This document shows positions 5,945 to 10,575 of a DNA stretch of 10,575 nucleotides, one piece after another. Numbering within the stretch: the first letter of the stretch is position 1; every line of letters starts with the position of its first letter. This DNA is from RHKX01 sp964641695 (GTDB lineage: Bacteria > Actinomycetota > Thermoleophilia > Solirubrobacterales > 70-9). A program made the translations under genes and the position numbers. Under the pieces are notes generated by a model. It was not told where the DNA came from. It saw nothing but the letters and a program-made list of their open reading frames with translations, and made no database searches. The DNA is taken from NCBI GenBank assembly GCA_964641695.1, contig CAZXKG010000093.1, positions 1-10,575 of the forward strand, read 5' to 3'.

Positions 5945-5986
5945 TTACATACAATCAGTACGTAATAACATACAGTGCGTAGGTAT
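5945..5986. promoter_or_regulatory. Two abutting 21-bp inverted repeats, probable TetR operators
   Basis: Site 1 (5945-5965) has half-sites TTACATAC and GTACGTAA around a 5-nt spacer; seven of eight positions pair. Site 2 (5966-5986) has TAACATAC and GTAGGTAT around a 5-nt spacer; five of eight pair. The sites touch, so equivalent bases are exactly 21 bp (two helical turns) apart. They fill the AT-rich centre of the divergent hydrolase/TetR spacer. A TACAGT box (5971-5976) usable as the TetR gene's -10 lies within site 2, so binding would block transcription of that gene and probably the divergent one. Confidence 0.7.
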
Positions 5987-5988
5987 TC

Positions 5989-6585
5989 ATGGCAACGAGG
6001 CGGACACAGGCCGAGAGACGCGACGCGACCCGCGCCGCGCTGCTCGCCGCGGCGCGGAAGCTGTTCGCCGATCGTGGCTATGAGGCGGTCGGGACCGAGG
6101 AGATCGTCGGCGAGGCCGGCGTCACCCGCGGCGCCCTCTACCACCACTTCGAGGACAAGCGGGATCTGTTCGCCGGCGTCCTGGAGCAGGTGGAGGAGGA
6201 GTTCGTCGCCGGCCTTTCCCTGGATCTGGACGCCGACCCCTACGTGGCCCTGGTCTCGGGGATCGACCAGTTCCTCGACGCCAGCCTCGACACCGGCGTC
6301 CAGCGGATCACCCTGATCGACGCCCCCGCCGTCCTCGGCTGGGAGCAGTGGCACGAGTTCGAGCGTCGCTACGGCCTCGGCCTGATCGAGGCCGGCCTGC
6401 AGGCCGCGATCGACGCCGGCCAGATCCGCGAGCTCCCCGTCCCCGAGCTGGCCGTCTCGATCTTCGGCTCCCTGATCGAATGCGCCCTCCGCCTCGCCCG
6501 CGCCGACGATCCCAAGTCCGAGCGAGCGCGGGTGGCGGAGGTCCTGAAGGCCCAACTGGAGGGGCTGCGCATCGATTGGGACTGA
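5989..6585 (+). CDS. TetR/AcrR-family transcriptional regulator
   Basis: 198 residues. The N-terminal DNA-binding domain (about 10-60) has the standard pattern: ARKLFADRGYEAVGTEEIV, then the helix-turn-helix GEAGVTRGALYHHFEDKRDL at 41-60. The C-terminal domain (about 65-198) is all-helical and should bind a ligand and dimerise; it includes a GVQRITLIDAPAVLGWEQW stretch that I recall from many actinobacterial TetR proteins. Role: ligand-relieved repressor. Position and the paired operators upstream indicate that it represses itself and the divergent hydrolase; the inducer is probably a substrate of the hydrolase or a related small molecule, which is inference. No ribosome site is visible and the operators run to within two bases of the ATG, so initiation probably depends on a very short leader. 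Ends at a TGA 90 nt before the next gene. Confidence 0.93.
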   Translation: MATRRTQAERRDATRAALLAAARKLFADRGYEAVGTEEIVGEAGVTRGALYHHFEDKRDLFAGVLEQVEEEFVAGLSLDLDADPYVALVSGIDQFLDASLDTGVQRITLIDAPAVLGWEQWHEFERRYGLGLIEAGLQAAIDAGQIRELPVPELAVSIFGSLIECALRLARADDPKSERARVAEVLKAQLEGLRIDWD

Positions 6586-6640
6586 GCTACGCGGTGATGG
6601 GTGTGCAGGCACCGTCGGAACGCCAAGCACGCTGGGTCAG

Positions 6641-6665
6641 GAGTCATATCCAGACGGATATACTC
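6641..6665. promoter_or_regulatory. Operator and promoter of the XRE/nucleotidyltransferase operon
   Basis: An inverted repeat of GAGTCATATCC (6641-6651) and GGATATACTC (6656-6665) around AGAC; the arms match perfectly apart from one extra C in the left arm. Its right arm contains TATACT (6659-6664), the best -10 hexamer in the window, 11 nt before the ATG at 6676. Binding by the encoded XRE protein would occlude the promoter. Confidence 0.65.
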
Positions 6666-6675
6666 TCCCCTCAGT

Positions 6676-7026
6676 ATGGCCGTCCCCGCCCTGATCAAGC
6701 GCGCCCGGCTGGATGCCGGGCTCAGTCAGCGGCAGCTCGCCGCCCGCGCCGCGACCTCCCAGCCGACGCTGTCCGCTTATGAGCGCGGGACCAAGTCCCC
6801 GTCGGCCGCGACGCTTGTCAGGATCCTCGCCGCCGCCGGGCACCGCCTGACGAGCGAGCGTTCGAGTGGCCTCGGCCCGAGCGACCCGTGGACGATCAAC
6901 GAGGCGGCGATCGCGGATCGCCTCCGAGCTGCTGGAGCGAGGTCGCTCGGGGAGAACCTCAGCGACGGCCTCGACATGATCGAGACGATCTCCGCCTTCA
7001 CCGGCGCGGCCAACTCGAGCGAATGA
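6676..7026 (+). CDS. XRE-family helix-turn-helix protein, probable antitoxin
   Basis: 116 residues. The HTH domain spans about 5-58: LIKRARLDAGLSQRQLAARAATSQPTLSAYERGTKSPSAATLVRILAA, with LSQRQLA as helix 2 and the S-x-x-T-L-S-A-YERG recognition region at 28-38. The C-terminal part (62-116) is a short acidic extension starting at a PWTINEAAIADRL segment, presumably the partner-binding tail. A longer in-frame start exists at 6601, but it would place the promoter and operator inside the coding region; the ATG at 6676 fits the -10 box and the family's start. The stop overlaps the next ATG in ATGA. Role: autorepressor and probable antidote of the nucleotidyltransferase encoded next. Confidence 0.88.
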   Translation: MAVPALIKRARLDAGLSQRQLAARAATSQPTLSAYERGTKSPSAATLVRILAAAGHRLTSERSSGLGPSDPWTINEAAIADRLRAAGARSLGENLSDGLDMIETISAFTGAANSSE

Positions 7027-7514
7027 GCCGCCCCCGTTATCGCCTGCGCGGCCTGATCGAGGCGCTCGTCGAGGCGGAGGTGCGCTTCGTCCTCGTCGGC
7101 GCACTCGCTGTGATCGCCTGGGGCCACGAACGGTTCACCCGGGACGTCGATCTCGTTCCCGATCCCGATCCGGAGAACCTGGACCGGCTGGCCGCCGTCC
7201 TCGCCGGGTTGAACGGGAAGGTCATGGCCGGCGAGCACCACCTCTCCTCCGACGCGATATCAGTCTTCTTGCGGACCGGGGACATGGCGCTCGTCACCAC
7301 CGACCTCGGCCAGGTGGACGTGCTCCAGGGGGTTCCTCACGTTCCGCGCTACGAAGACCTTCTTCGTGACTCCGAGATCGCCGAGCTGGACGGGCTCGAG
7401 GTCAGAGTCTGCTCGGGCCCGCACCTGTTGGCGATGAAGCGAGCGGCCGCTCGTCCGCACGACCTCCAGGACATCGAGGCGCTGCTGGCAGCTCACCCGG
7501 AATGGAGCGCGTAG
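7023..7514 (+). CDS. Nucleotidyltransferase of AbiEii/DUF6036-like type, probable toxin
   Basis: 163 residues. Seen: the nucleotidyltransferase entry VLVGALAVIAWGHERFTRDVDLV at 23-45 in pieces: GALAVIAWG (26-34, replacing the usual GG/GS turn), then T39-R40-D41-V-D43 with the two metal aspartates, and a third acidic strand GQVDVLQG with D99. Near the C-terminus, LLAMKRAAARPHDLQDIEALL (135-155) shows the K...R..D..D pattern typical of AbiEii-like toxins and DUF6036 proteins. Role by family: transfer of a nucleotide to an RNA or protein target; known relatives modify tRNA ends. The start at 7023 overlaps the XRE stop by four bases (ATGA), the classic toxin-antitoxin arrangement, with no separate ribosome site. 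Ends 28 bases before the assembly gap. The function as toxin is inferred from fold and context. Confidence 0.8.
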   Translation: MSRPRYRLRGLIEALVEAEVRFVLVGALAVIAWGHERFTRDVDLVPDPDPENLDRLAAVLAGLNGKVMAGEHHLSSDAISVFLRTGDMALVTTDLGQVDVLQGVPHVPRYEDLLRDSEIAELDGLEVRVCSGPHLLAMKRAAARPHDLQDIEALLAAHPEWSA

Positions 7515-7542
7515 GAGCCCGGCTCACGGTCAGATCAGATGA

Positions 7543-7642
7543 NNNNNNNNNNNNNNNNNNNNNNNNNNNNNNNNNNNNNNNNNNNNNNNNNNNNNNNNNN
7601 NNNNNNNNNNNNNNNNNNNNNNNNNNNNNNNNNNNNNNNNNN
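7543..7642. other. Assembly gap of 100 N
   Basis: Exactly 100 unknown bases, the common convention for a scaffold gap of unspecified length. It falls between the two toxin-antitoxin-like pairs. Real content and size cannot be known; extra genes may be missing here. The last known bases before it contain a short direct repeat (TCAGA twice), nothing diagnostic. Confidence 0.99.
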
Positions 7643-7670
7643 TCCCGCTGAAGACCAAAGACGCCAGGGC

Positions 7671-7692
7671 TCATGGTAATCTTCTACCATGA
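7671..7692. promoter_or_regulatory. Operator/promoter overlapping the start codon of the AbrB-type antitoxin
   Basis: A perfect 8-bp inverted repeat, TCATGGTA (7671-7678) and TACCATGA (7685-7692), around a 6-nt spacer; the right arm contains the ATG (7689-7691). TAATCT (7677-7682) fits a -10 box with six bases to the ATG, so the mRNA would start on the start codon itself. The geometry suits autorepression by the dimeric AbrB-type antitoxin. Confidence 0.65.
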
Positions 7693-7922
7693 AGACGACC
7701 ATTGACAAGGCAGGCCGCGTGGTACTGCCGAAGTCGTTGCGCGAGCAAGTCGGGATACGCCATGGGGAGGTGGACATCACGGCCGACGGAGCCGGGCTGC
7801 GAATCGAGCCGATAGCCGGTGATGAGCTGATCGAGCGCGAGGGACGTTGGGTCGTTCCTCCTTCCGGCGAGCAGGTCGACGACGAGCTGGTCCGGGCGCT
7901 TCGCGATGCAGACCAGCGGTGA
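7689..7922 (+). CDS. vapB: AbrB/SpoVT-MazE-type antitoxin (VapB)
   Basis: 77 residues. The swapped-hairpin DNA-binding domain occupies about 1-43: TIDKAGRVVLPKSLREQVGI followed by GEVDITADGAGLRIEP, an excellent match to the SpoVT-AbrB pattern (x-I-D-x-x-G-R-V-x-L-P). Residues 44-77 (including ERWV-like REGRWVVPPSGE and an acidic helix DDELVRALRDADQR) form the flexible tail that would wrap around the toxin. Role: binds and neutralises the PIN-domain toxin, and represses the operon at the inverted repeat covering its start codon. Its end overlaps the toxin gene by 17 bases. The gene is visibly less GC-rich in its first third than the housekeeping genes around it. Confidence 0.9.
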   Translation: MKTTIDKAGRVVLPKSLREQVGIRHGEVDITADGAGLRIEPIAGDELIEREGRWVVPPSGEQVDDELVRALRDADQR

Positions 7923-8334
7923 GGCCCCCGATCTCCTGGTTGACACCAGCGTGGCGGTCGCGCTGACGCTGGCTGATCATGAGCATCACGGTCGGGTGCT
8001 GACAGCGCTGGCCGGTCTCGAGCTCGGCCTCGCCGGTCATGCGGCCTTCGAGGCCTTCTCCGTCCTGACTCGGCTGCCGGGCTCGGGACGTCTGAACCCG
8101 TCGGCGGCAGCGCGGGTGATCGAGCTCAACTTCCCCCGGACTAGGCATCTGAGCCCCCGGGGGACCCGCGATCTGCTCGGCTCCCTGGCCGAGCATGGAA
8201 TCGCGGGTGGCTCCGTGTATGACGCGCTGGTCGGCGCGGCGGCGAACGAGCATGGATTGACGCTGTGTACTCGCGACCGACGTGCCAAGCCCACATACAG
8301 GGCCCTCGACGTCGACCTCATGCAGCTTCCCTGA
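7906..8334 (+). CDS. vapC: PIN-domain ribonuclease toxin (VapC)
   Basis: 142 residues, normal VapC length. The acidic active-site set is complete: D13 in LLVDTSVAVAL, E49 in HAAFEAFSVLTRL, D106 in GGSVYDALVGAAA, and D124 in LCTRDRRAKPTY. Role by family: Mg-dependent endoribonuclease that cuts tRNA or rRNA and halts growth when free of its antitoxin. The ATG at 7906 lies inside the antitoxin gene (17-nt overlap), so translation is coupled; no ribosome site is visible and a slightly later non-ATG start cannot be excluded. All catalytic residues present argues that the toxin is functional. The next gene, prfA, starts 40 bases after its stop, with its own -10 box. Confidence 0.92.
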   Translation: MQTSGEAPDLLVDTSVAVALTLADHEHHGRVLTALAGLELGLAGHAAFEAFSVLTRLPGSGRLNPSAAARVIELNFPRTRHLSPRGTRDLLGSLAEHGIAGGSVYDALVGAAANEHGLTLCTRDRRAKPTYRALDVDLMQLP

Positions 8335-8360
8335 CGCCGAGGTGTCGGCCGGGGCGGGTG

Positions 8361-8366
8361 TACCGT
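8361..8366 (+). promoter_or_regulatory. -10 box of prfA (leaderless GTG start candidate)
   Basis: TACCGT, seven bases before the GTG at 8374, in the 39-nt spacer after vapC. No ribosome site precedes the GTG at suitable distance. If used, it gives prfA a transcript that starts on, or one base before, its initiation codon and is independent of the toxin operon. Confidence 0.4.
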
Positions 8367-8373
8367 CCCTGGT

Positions 8374-9447
8374 GTGATCGAGCAGCTCGTCAACCAGATC
8401 GAGTCGCGGTTCGCCGAGCTGGAGCGGGAGATGTCCGATCCCGAGGTGATCGGTGACCGCGATCGCTACGCGGAGGTCGGTCGCGAGTACCGCAACCTCG
8501 AGGACGCCCACCTGCTGGCGAAGCGCTGGCGCGCGCTCAACGACGATCTCGAGGGCGCTCGCGAGCTGCTCGTCGACGAGGAGGACGACGAGCTGCGCCA
8601 GGTGGTCGCCGAGGCGCCGGCCCAGCTCGAGGAGCTCGCCGAGGGAATCCGGCTGGCGATGGTCGAACGGGATCCCAACGACGACAAGAACGTGATCGTC
8701 GAGATCAGGGCCGGGGCCGGGGGGGACGAGGCGGCCCTGTTCGCCGGCGACCTCTACAAGATGCTCACGCGCTACTCCGAGTCCCGCGGGTACTCGACTG
8801 AGGACATCTCCCAGAGCGCTGCCGAGGTCGGTGGCTTCAAGGAGGTGACATTCGCGATCAAGGGCGAGGGCGCCTACTCCGTCTTCAAGTACGAAGGCGG
8901 GACCCATCGCGTACAGCGCGTCCCCAAGACCGAGTCGCAGGGCCGGATCCACACCTCGACCGCGACGGTGGCCGTGCTTCCCGAGGCGGAGGAGGTCGAC
9001 ATCGCGATCGATCCCAACGACCTGCAGGTCGACGTCTACCGCTCCTCCGGCCCCGGGGGGCAGTCGGTCAACACGACGGATTCGGCGGTGCGGATCACCC
9101 ACAAGCCGAGCGGCATCGTCGTCTCGATGCAGGACGAGAAGTCGCAGCTGCAGAACCGCGACAAGGCGATGCGCGTGCTGCGGGCTCGCCTGCTCGAGAA
9201 GGCCATCGCCGACCAGCAGGCGGAGATCTCGGCCGAGCGGCGCTCACAGGTCGGGACCGGGGAACGCTCCGAGAAGGTGCGGACCTACAACTTCCAGCAG
9301 GGCCGGGTCACCGATCACCGGATCAAGCTGACCAGTCACGCGCTCGACGAGATCCTCGACGGCGAGCTTCGCGAGTTCAGCGACGCCCTCGGCGCCGAGG
9401 AGAAGCGCCGCAAGCTCGAAGCCCAGGCCGGCGCCCCGGCGGGCTGA
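8374..9447 (+). CDS. prfA: Peptide chain release factor 1
   Basis: 357 residues, the usual RF1 length, with a GTG start (MIEQLVNQIESRF). Domain 1 is helical (1-100, rich in Glu/Arg); the PCRF core begins at IRAGAGGDEAALFAGDLYKM (111-130). The codon-reading motif lies in VQRVPKTESQGRIHTS: P184-K185-T186, the PxT tripeptide of RF1 (PAT in E. coli), where RF2 would have SPF. The catalytic GGQ is at 228-230 within SSGPGGQSVNTTDSAVRITH. Role: recognises UAA and UAG and triggers peptide release on the ribosome. Q230 is the residue methylated by PrmC, encoded three bases downstream. The lysine at the PxT centre is within the variation known for RF1. Confident. Confidence 0.97.
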   Translation: MIEQLVNQIESRFAELEREMSDPEVIGDRDRYAEVGREYRNLEDAHLLAKRWRALNDDLEGARELLVDEEDDELRQVVAEAPAQLEELAEGIRLAMVERDPNDDKNVIVEIRAGAGGDEAALFAGDLYKMLTRYSESRGYSTEDISQSAAEVGGFKEVTFAIKGEGAYSVFKYEGGTHRVQRVPKTESQGRIHTSTATVAVLPEAEEVDIAIDPNDLQVDVYRSSGPGGQSVNTTDSAVRITHKPSGIVVSMQDEKSQLQNRDKAMRVLRARLLEKAIADQQAEISAERRSQVGTGERSEKVRTYNFQQGRVTDHRIKLTSHALDEILDGELREFSDALGAEEKRRKLEAQAGAPAG

Positions 9448-9450
9448 GCG

Positions 9451-10575
9451 ATGGCGGGCGGGATGGCGGTCGCCTCCGTCGGCGACGCGCTTGCGGCGGC
9501 CACGGACGCGCTGCGCGCCGCGGGCGTCGAGACCCCGCGTCTAGATGCCGAGCTGCTGCTCGCCGAGGCGACCGGGCTCAGTCGTTCCGCGCTCGTCGTC
9601 GAGTCCGCTCGCGGGGTGAGCGGGGCCGAGGCCCGTGCGTTCGGGGCGATGGTTCGCCGCCGGGTCGCCCGCGAGCCGGTCGCCTACGTCCTCGGCCGCA
9701 AGGGCTTCCGGCGGATCGAGCTCCGGGTCGACGGCCGCGCCCTGATCCCTCGTCCGGAGACCGAGCTGCTGGTCGAGGTCGCCCTGCGGGAGCGGCCCCG
9801 CAGCGTTCTCGATGTCGGGACCGGGAGCGGCGCGATCGCGCTGGCGATCGCCGACGAGCTGCCCGAGGCCGAGGTGGTGGCCGTCGACACCTCCGCGGCT
9901 GCGCTCGAGCTGGCGCGGGCGAACGCGGCGCGGGTCGAGGGCGGCGGGAGGGTCCGCTTCGAGCTCGGCGAGCTCCCGGCGGCGTGCCGGCCGCGGGGGT
10001 TCGACCTGATCGTCGCCAACCTCCCCTACGTGGAGGAAGGCGAGCTCACCACGCTGGCGCCCGAGATCGTTCGCTACGAGCCGGAGGCCGCCCTGTTCGC
10101 CGGACCCGACGGCCTCGACGCGATCAGGGCGCTGATCGCGCGGATCGAGCCGACGCGCCGTGCTGCCGGGAAGGCGGAGCCGACGCGCCGTGCTGCCGGG
10201 AGGGTGGAGCCGACGCGCCGGGCTGTCGAGGAGGCCCCGCCGGCCACTGCTGCCGCCATGGACAGCGATCGCGCGGGCCCGAATCGCCGAGCGATCGACG
10301 AGGGCCCGGACGGCGGCCCCTGCAAGATGGACAGCGACCGCGCGGACCCGAATCGCCGAGCGGGGGCGGAGGGAGGCCGCGCCGAGATGAGTGTCGACGC
10401 CGAGAGCGGGCCGGTCCGCTGCGCCGCGGTCGCCCTCGAGGTCGGCGCCGGGCAGGACGAGCGGGTCGCCGCGCTGCTCGCCGAGGCCGGGTTCGTATCG
10501 GTGCAAGCCCTTCCGGATCTGGCCGGGATCCCGCGCGTGGTCGTCGGCCGGGCGGGAGCGAAGGGGAGCGTGTGA
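9451..10575 (+). CDS. prmC: Release factor glutamine methyltransferase with an in-frame repeat insertion
   Basis: 374 residues; PrmC usually has about 280-290. Seen: the N-terminal helical domain (about 5-75), PRPETE at 100-105, the SAM-binding motif DVGTGSG at 121-127, acidic AVDTS at 144-148 at the end of strand 2, and the substrate motif NLPY at 190-193 (the N-[PL]-P-Y class). After LFAGPDGLDAIRALIAR (215-231) the expected short helix and PGG turn are missing; instead comes about 80-90 residues of low-complexity sequence built from repeats, and the fold resumes at AVALEVGAGQ (326-335) and runs to the end. Role: methylates the GGQ glutamine of RF1 and RF2, raising termination efficiency. 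It follows prfA by three bases and is surely co-transcribed. The ATG at 9451 is chosen; ATG at 9463 is possible. The insertion is in frame with no stop, so the enzyme may be active. Confidence 0.93.
   Translation: MAGGMAVASVGDALAAATDALRAAGVETPRLDAELLLAEATGLSRSALVVESARGVSGAEARAFGAMVRRRVAREPVAYVLGRKGFRRIELRVDGRALIPRPETELLVEVALRERPRSVLDVGTGSGAIALAIADELPEAEVVAVDTSAAALELARANAARVEGGGRVRFELGELPAACRPRGFDLIVANLPYVEEGELTTLAPEIVRYEPEAALFAGPDGLDAIRALIARIEPTRRAAGKAEPTRRAAGRVEPTRRAVEEAPPATAAAMDSDRAGPNRRAIDEGPDGGPCKMDSDRADPNRRAGAEGGRAEMSVDAESGPVRCAAVALEVGAGQDERVAALLAEAGFVSVQALPDLAGIPRVVVGRAGAKGSV
10147..10236 (+). repeat. Three tandem 30-bp repeats inside prmC
   Basis: Units at 10147-10176, 10177-10206 and 10207-10236. 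Units 1 and 2 differ at two positions; unit 3 is more diverged. Each encodes ten residues starting EPTRRA. The period is a multiple of three, so copy-number change would keep the frame. Confidence 0.9.
10258..10362 (+). repeat. Pair of 36-bp direct repeats inside prmC
   Basis: Copies at 10258-10293 and 10327-10362, 69 bp apart start to start, differing at two positions. They encode MDSDRAGPNRRA and MDSDRADPNRRA. The end of each (core CCGAATCGCCGAGCG) resembles the CCGACGCGCCG core of the 30-bp units upstream, so all five may share one origin. Confidence 0.85.

Noticed and set aside
6586..6640. GGTG/CACC stem after the TetR stop as a terminator
   Set aside because: Four base pairs without a U-run is too weak to support a call.
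6601..6675. An upstream in-frame start that would lengthen the XRE protein by 25 residues
   Set aside because: The extra residues do not resemble the family and would contain the operator and the TATACT box; the ATG at 6676 is consistent with both.
7777..9102. A 441-codon minus-strand open frame across vapBC and prfA
   Set aside because: Opposes three well-supported genes and has no domain features.
10147..10362. Repeats in prmC considered as a CRISPR array
   Set aside because: Units are contiguous or 69 bp apart, in frame, without unique spacers between identical repeats, and lie within a coding gene.
9541..10506. A 321-codon minus-strand open frame across prmC with its own repeat peptides
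   Set aside because: The repetitive peptide is only the reverse reading of the prmC repeats; the sense frame holds the methyltransferase motifs on both sides of the insertion.

Overview
The window is a GC-rich bacterial chromosome segment carrying a 100-N scaffold gap. Gene content suggests an actinobacterial relative: an etfB-etfA-ETF:quinone oxidoreductase run, a rpmE/prfA/prmC neighbourhood, and many TANNNT -10 boxes sitting almost on top of start codons. I lean towards the Thermoleophilia/Solirubrobacterales from the overall look of the proteins, but this is an impression and not a demonstrated placement.

Layout. (1) 1-3208, plus strand: the 3' part of etfB, then etfA, a hairpin-rich 93-nt spacer, and a FixC-type ETF:quinone oxidoreductase. 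Together they carry electrons from acyl-CoA and related dehydrogenases through the ETF flavoprotein to the membrane quinone pool. The quinone oxidoreductase appears to lack one of the four cysteines that bind the 4Fe-4S cluster in its relatives. (2) 3349-4588, minus strand: a 70-residue protein of unknown function and a membrane-anchored NodB-type polysaccharide deacetylase. (3) 4652-4855, plus strand: rpmE (ribosomal protein L31, zinc-binding form), followed by two diverged copies of a roughly 80-nt structured repeat. (4) 5047-6585: a divergent pair of an alpha/beta hydrolase (minus) and a TetR regulator (plus), with two abutting 21-bp inverted repeats between them. (5) 6676-8334: two toxin-antitoxin-like modules, XRE regulator plus nucleotidyltransferase and AbrB-type antitoxin plus PIN-domain VapC, separated by the assembly gap. 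(6) 8374-10575: prfA (release factor 1) and prmC (the methyltransferase that modifies the GGQ glutamine of release factors). PrmC carries an in-frame, repeat-built, Arg/Pro/Ala-rich insertion of about 80-90 residues.

How it fits together. rpmE, prfA and prmC are commonly close neighbours in bacteria. Here they are separated by about 3.5 kb of accessory genes (hydrolase/TetR, two toxin-antitoxin-like pairs, structured repeats), so 4856-8340 looks like an insertion-prone slot within a translation gene neighbourhood. The regulatory sequences are unusually legible: the TetR, XRE and AbrB genes each have an inverted repeat overlapping their own promoter or start codon, as expected for autorepression. 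Several genes have a -10-like hexamer 6-11 nt upstream of the start, which implies leaderless or nearly leaderless mRNAs. No tRNA, rRNA, CRISPR array, transposase or integrase was seen.
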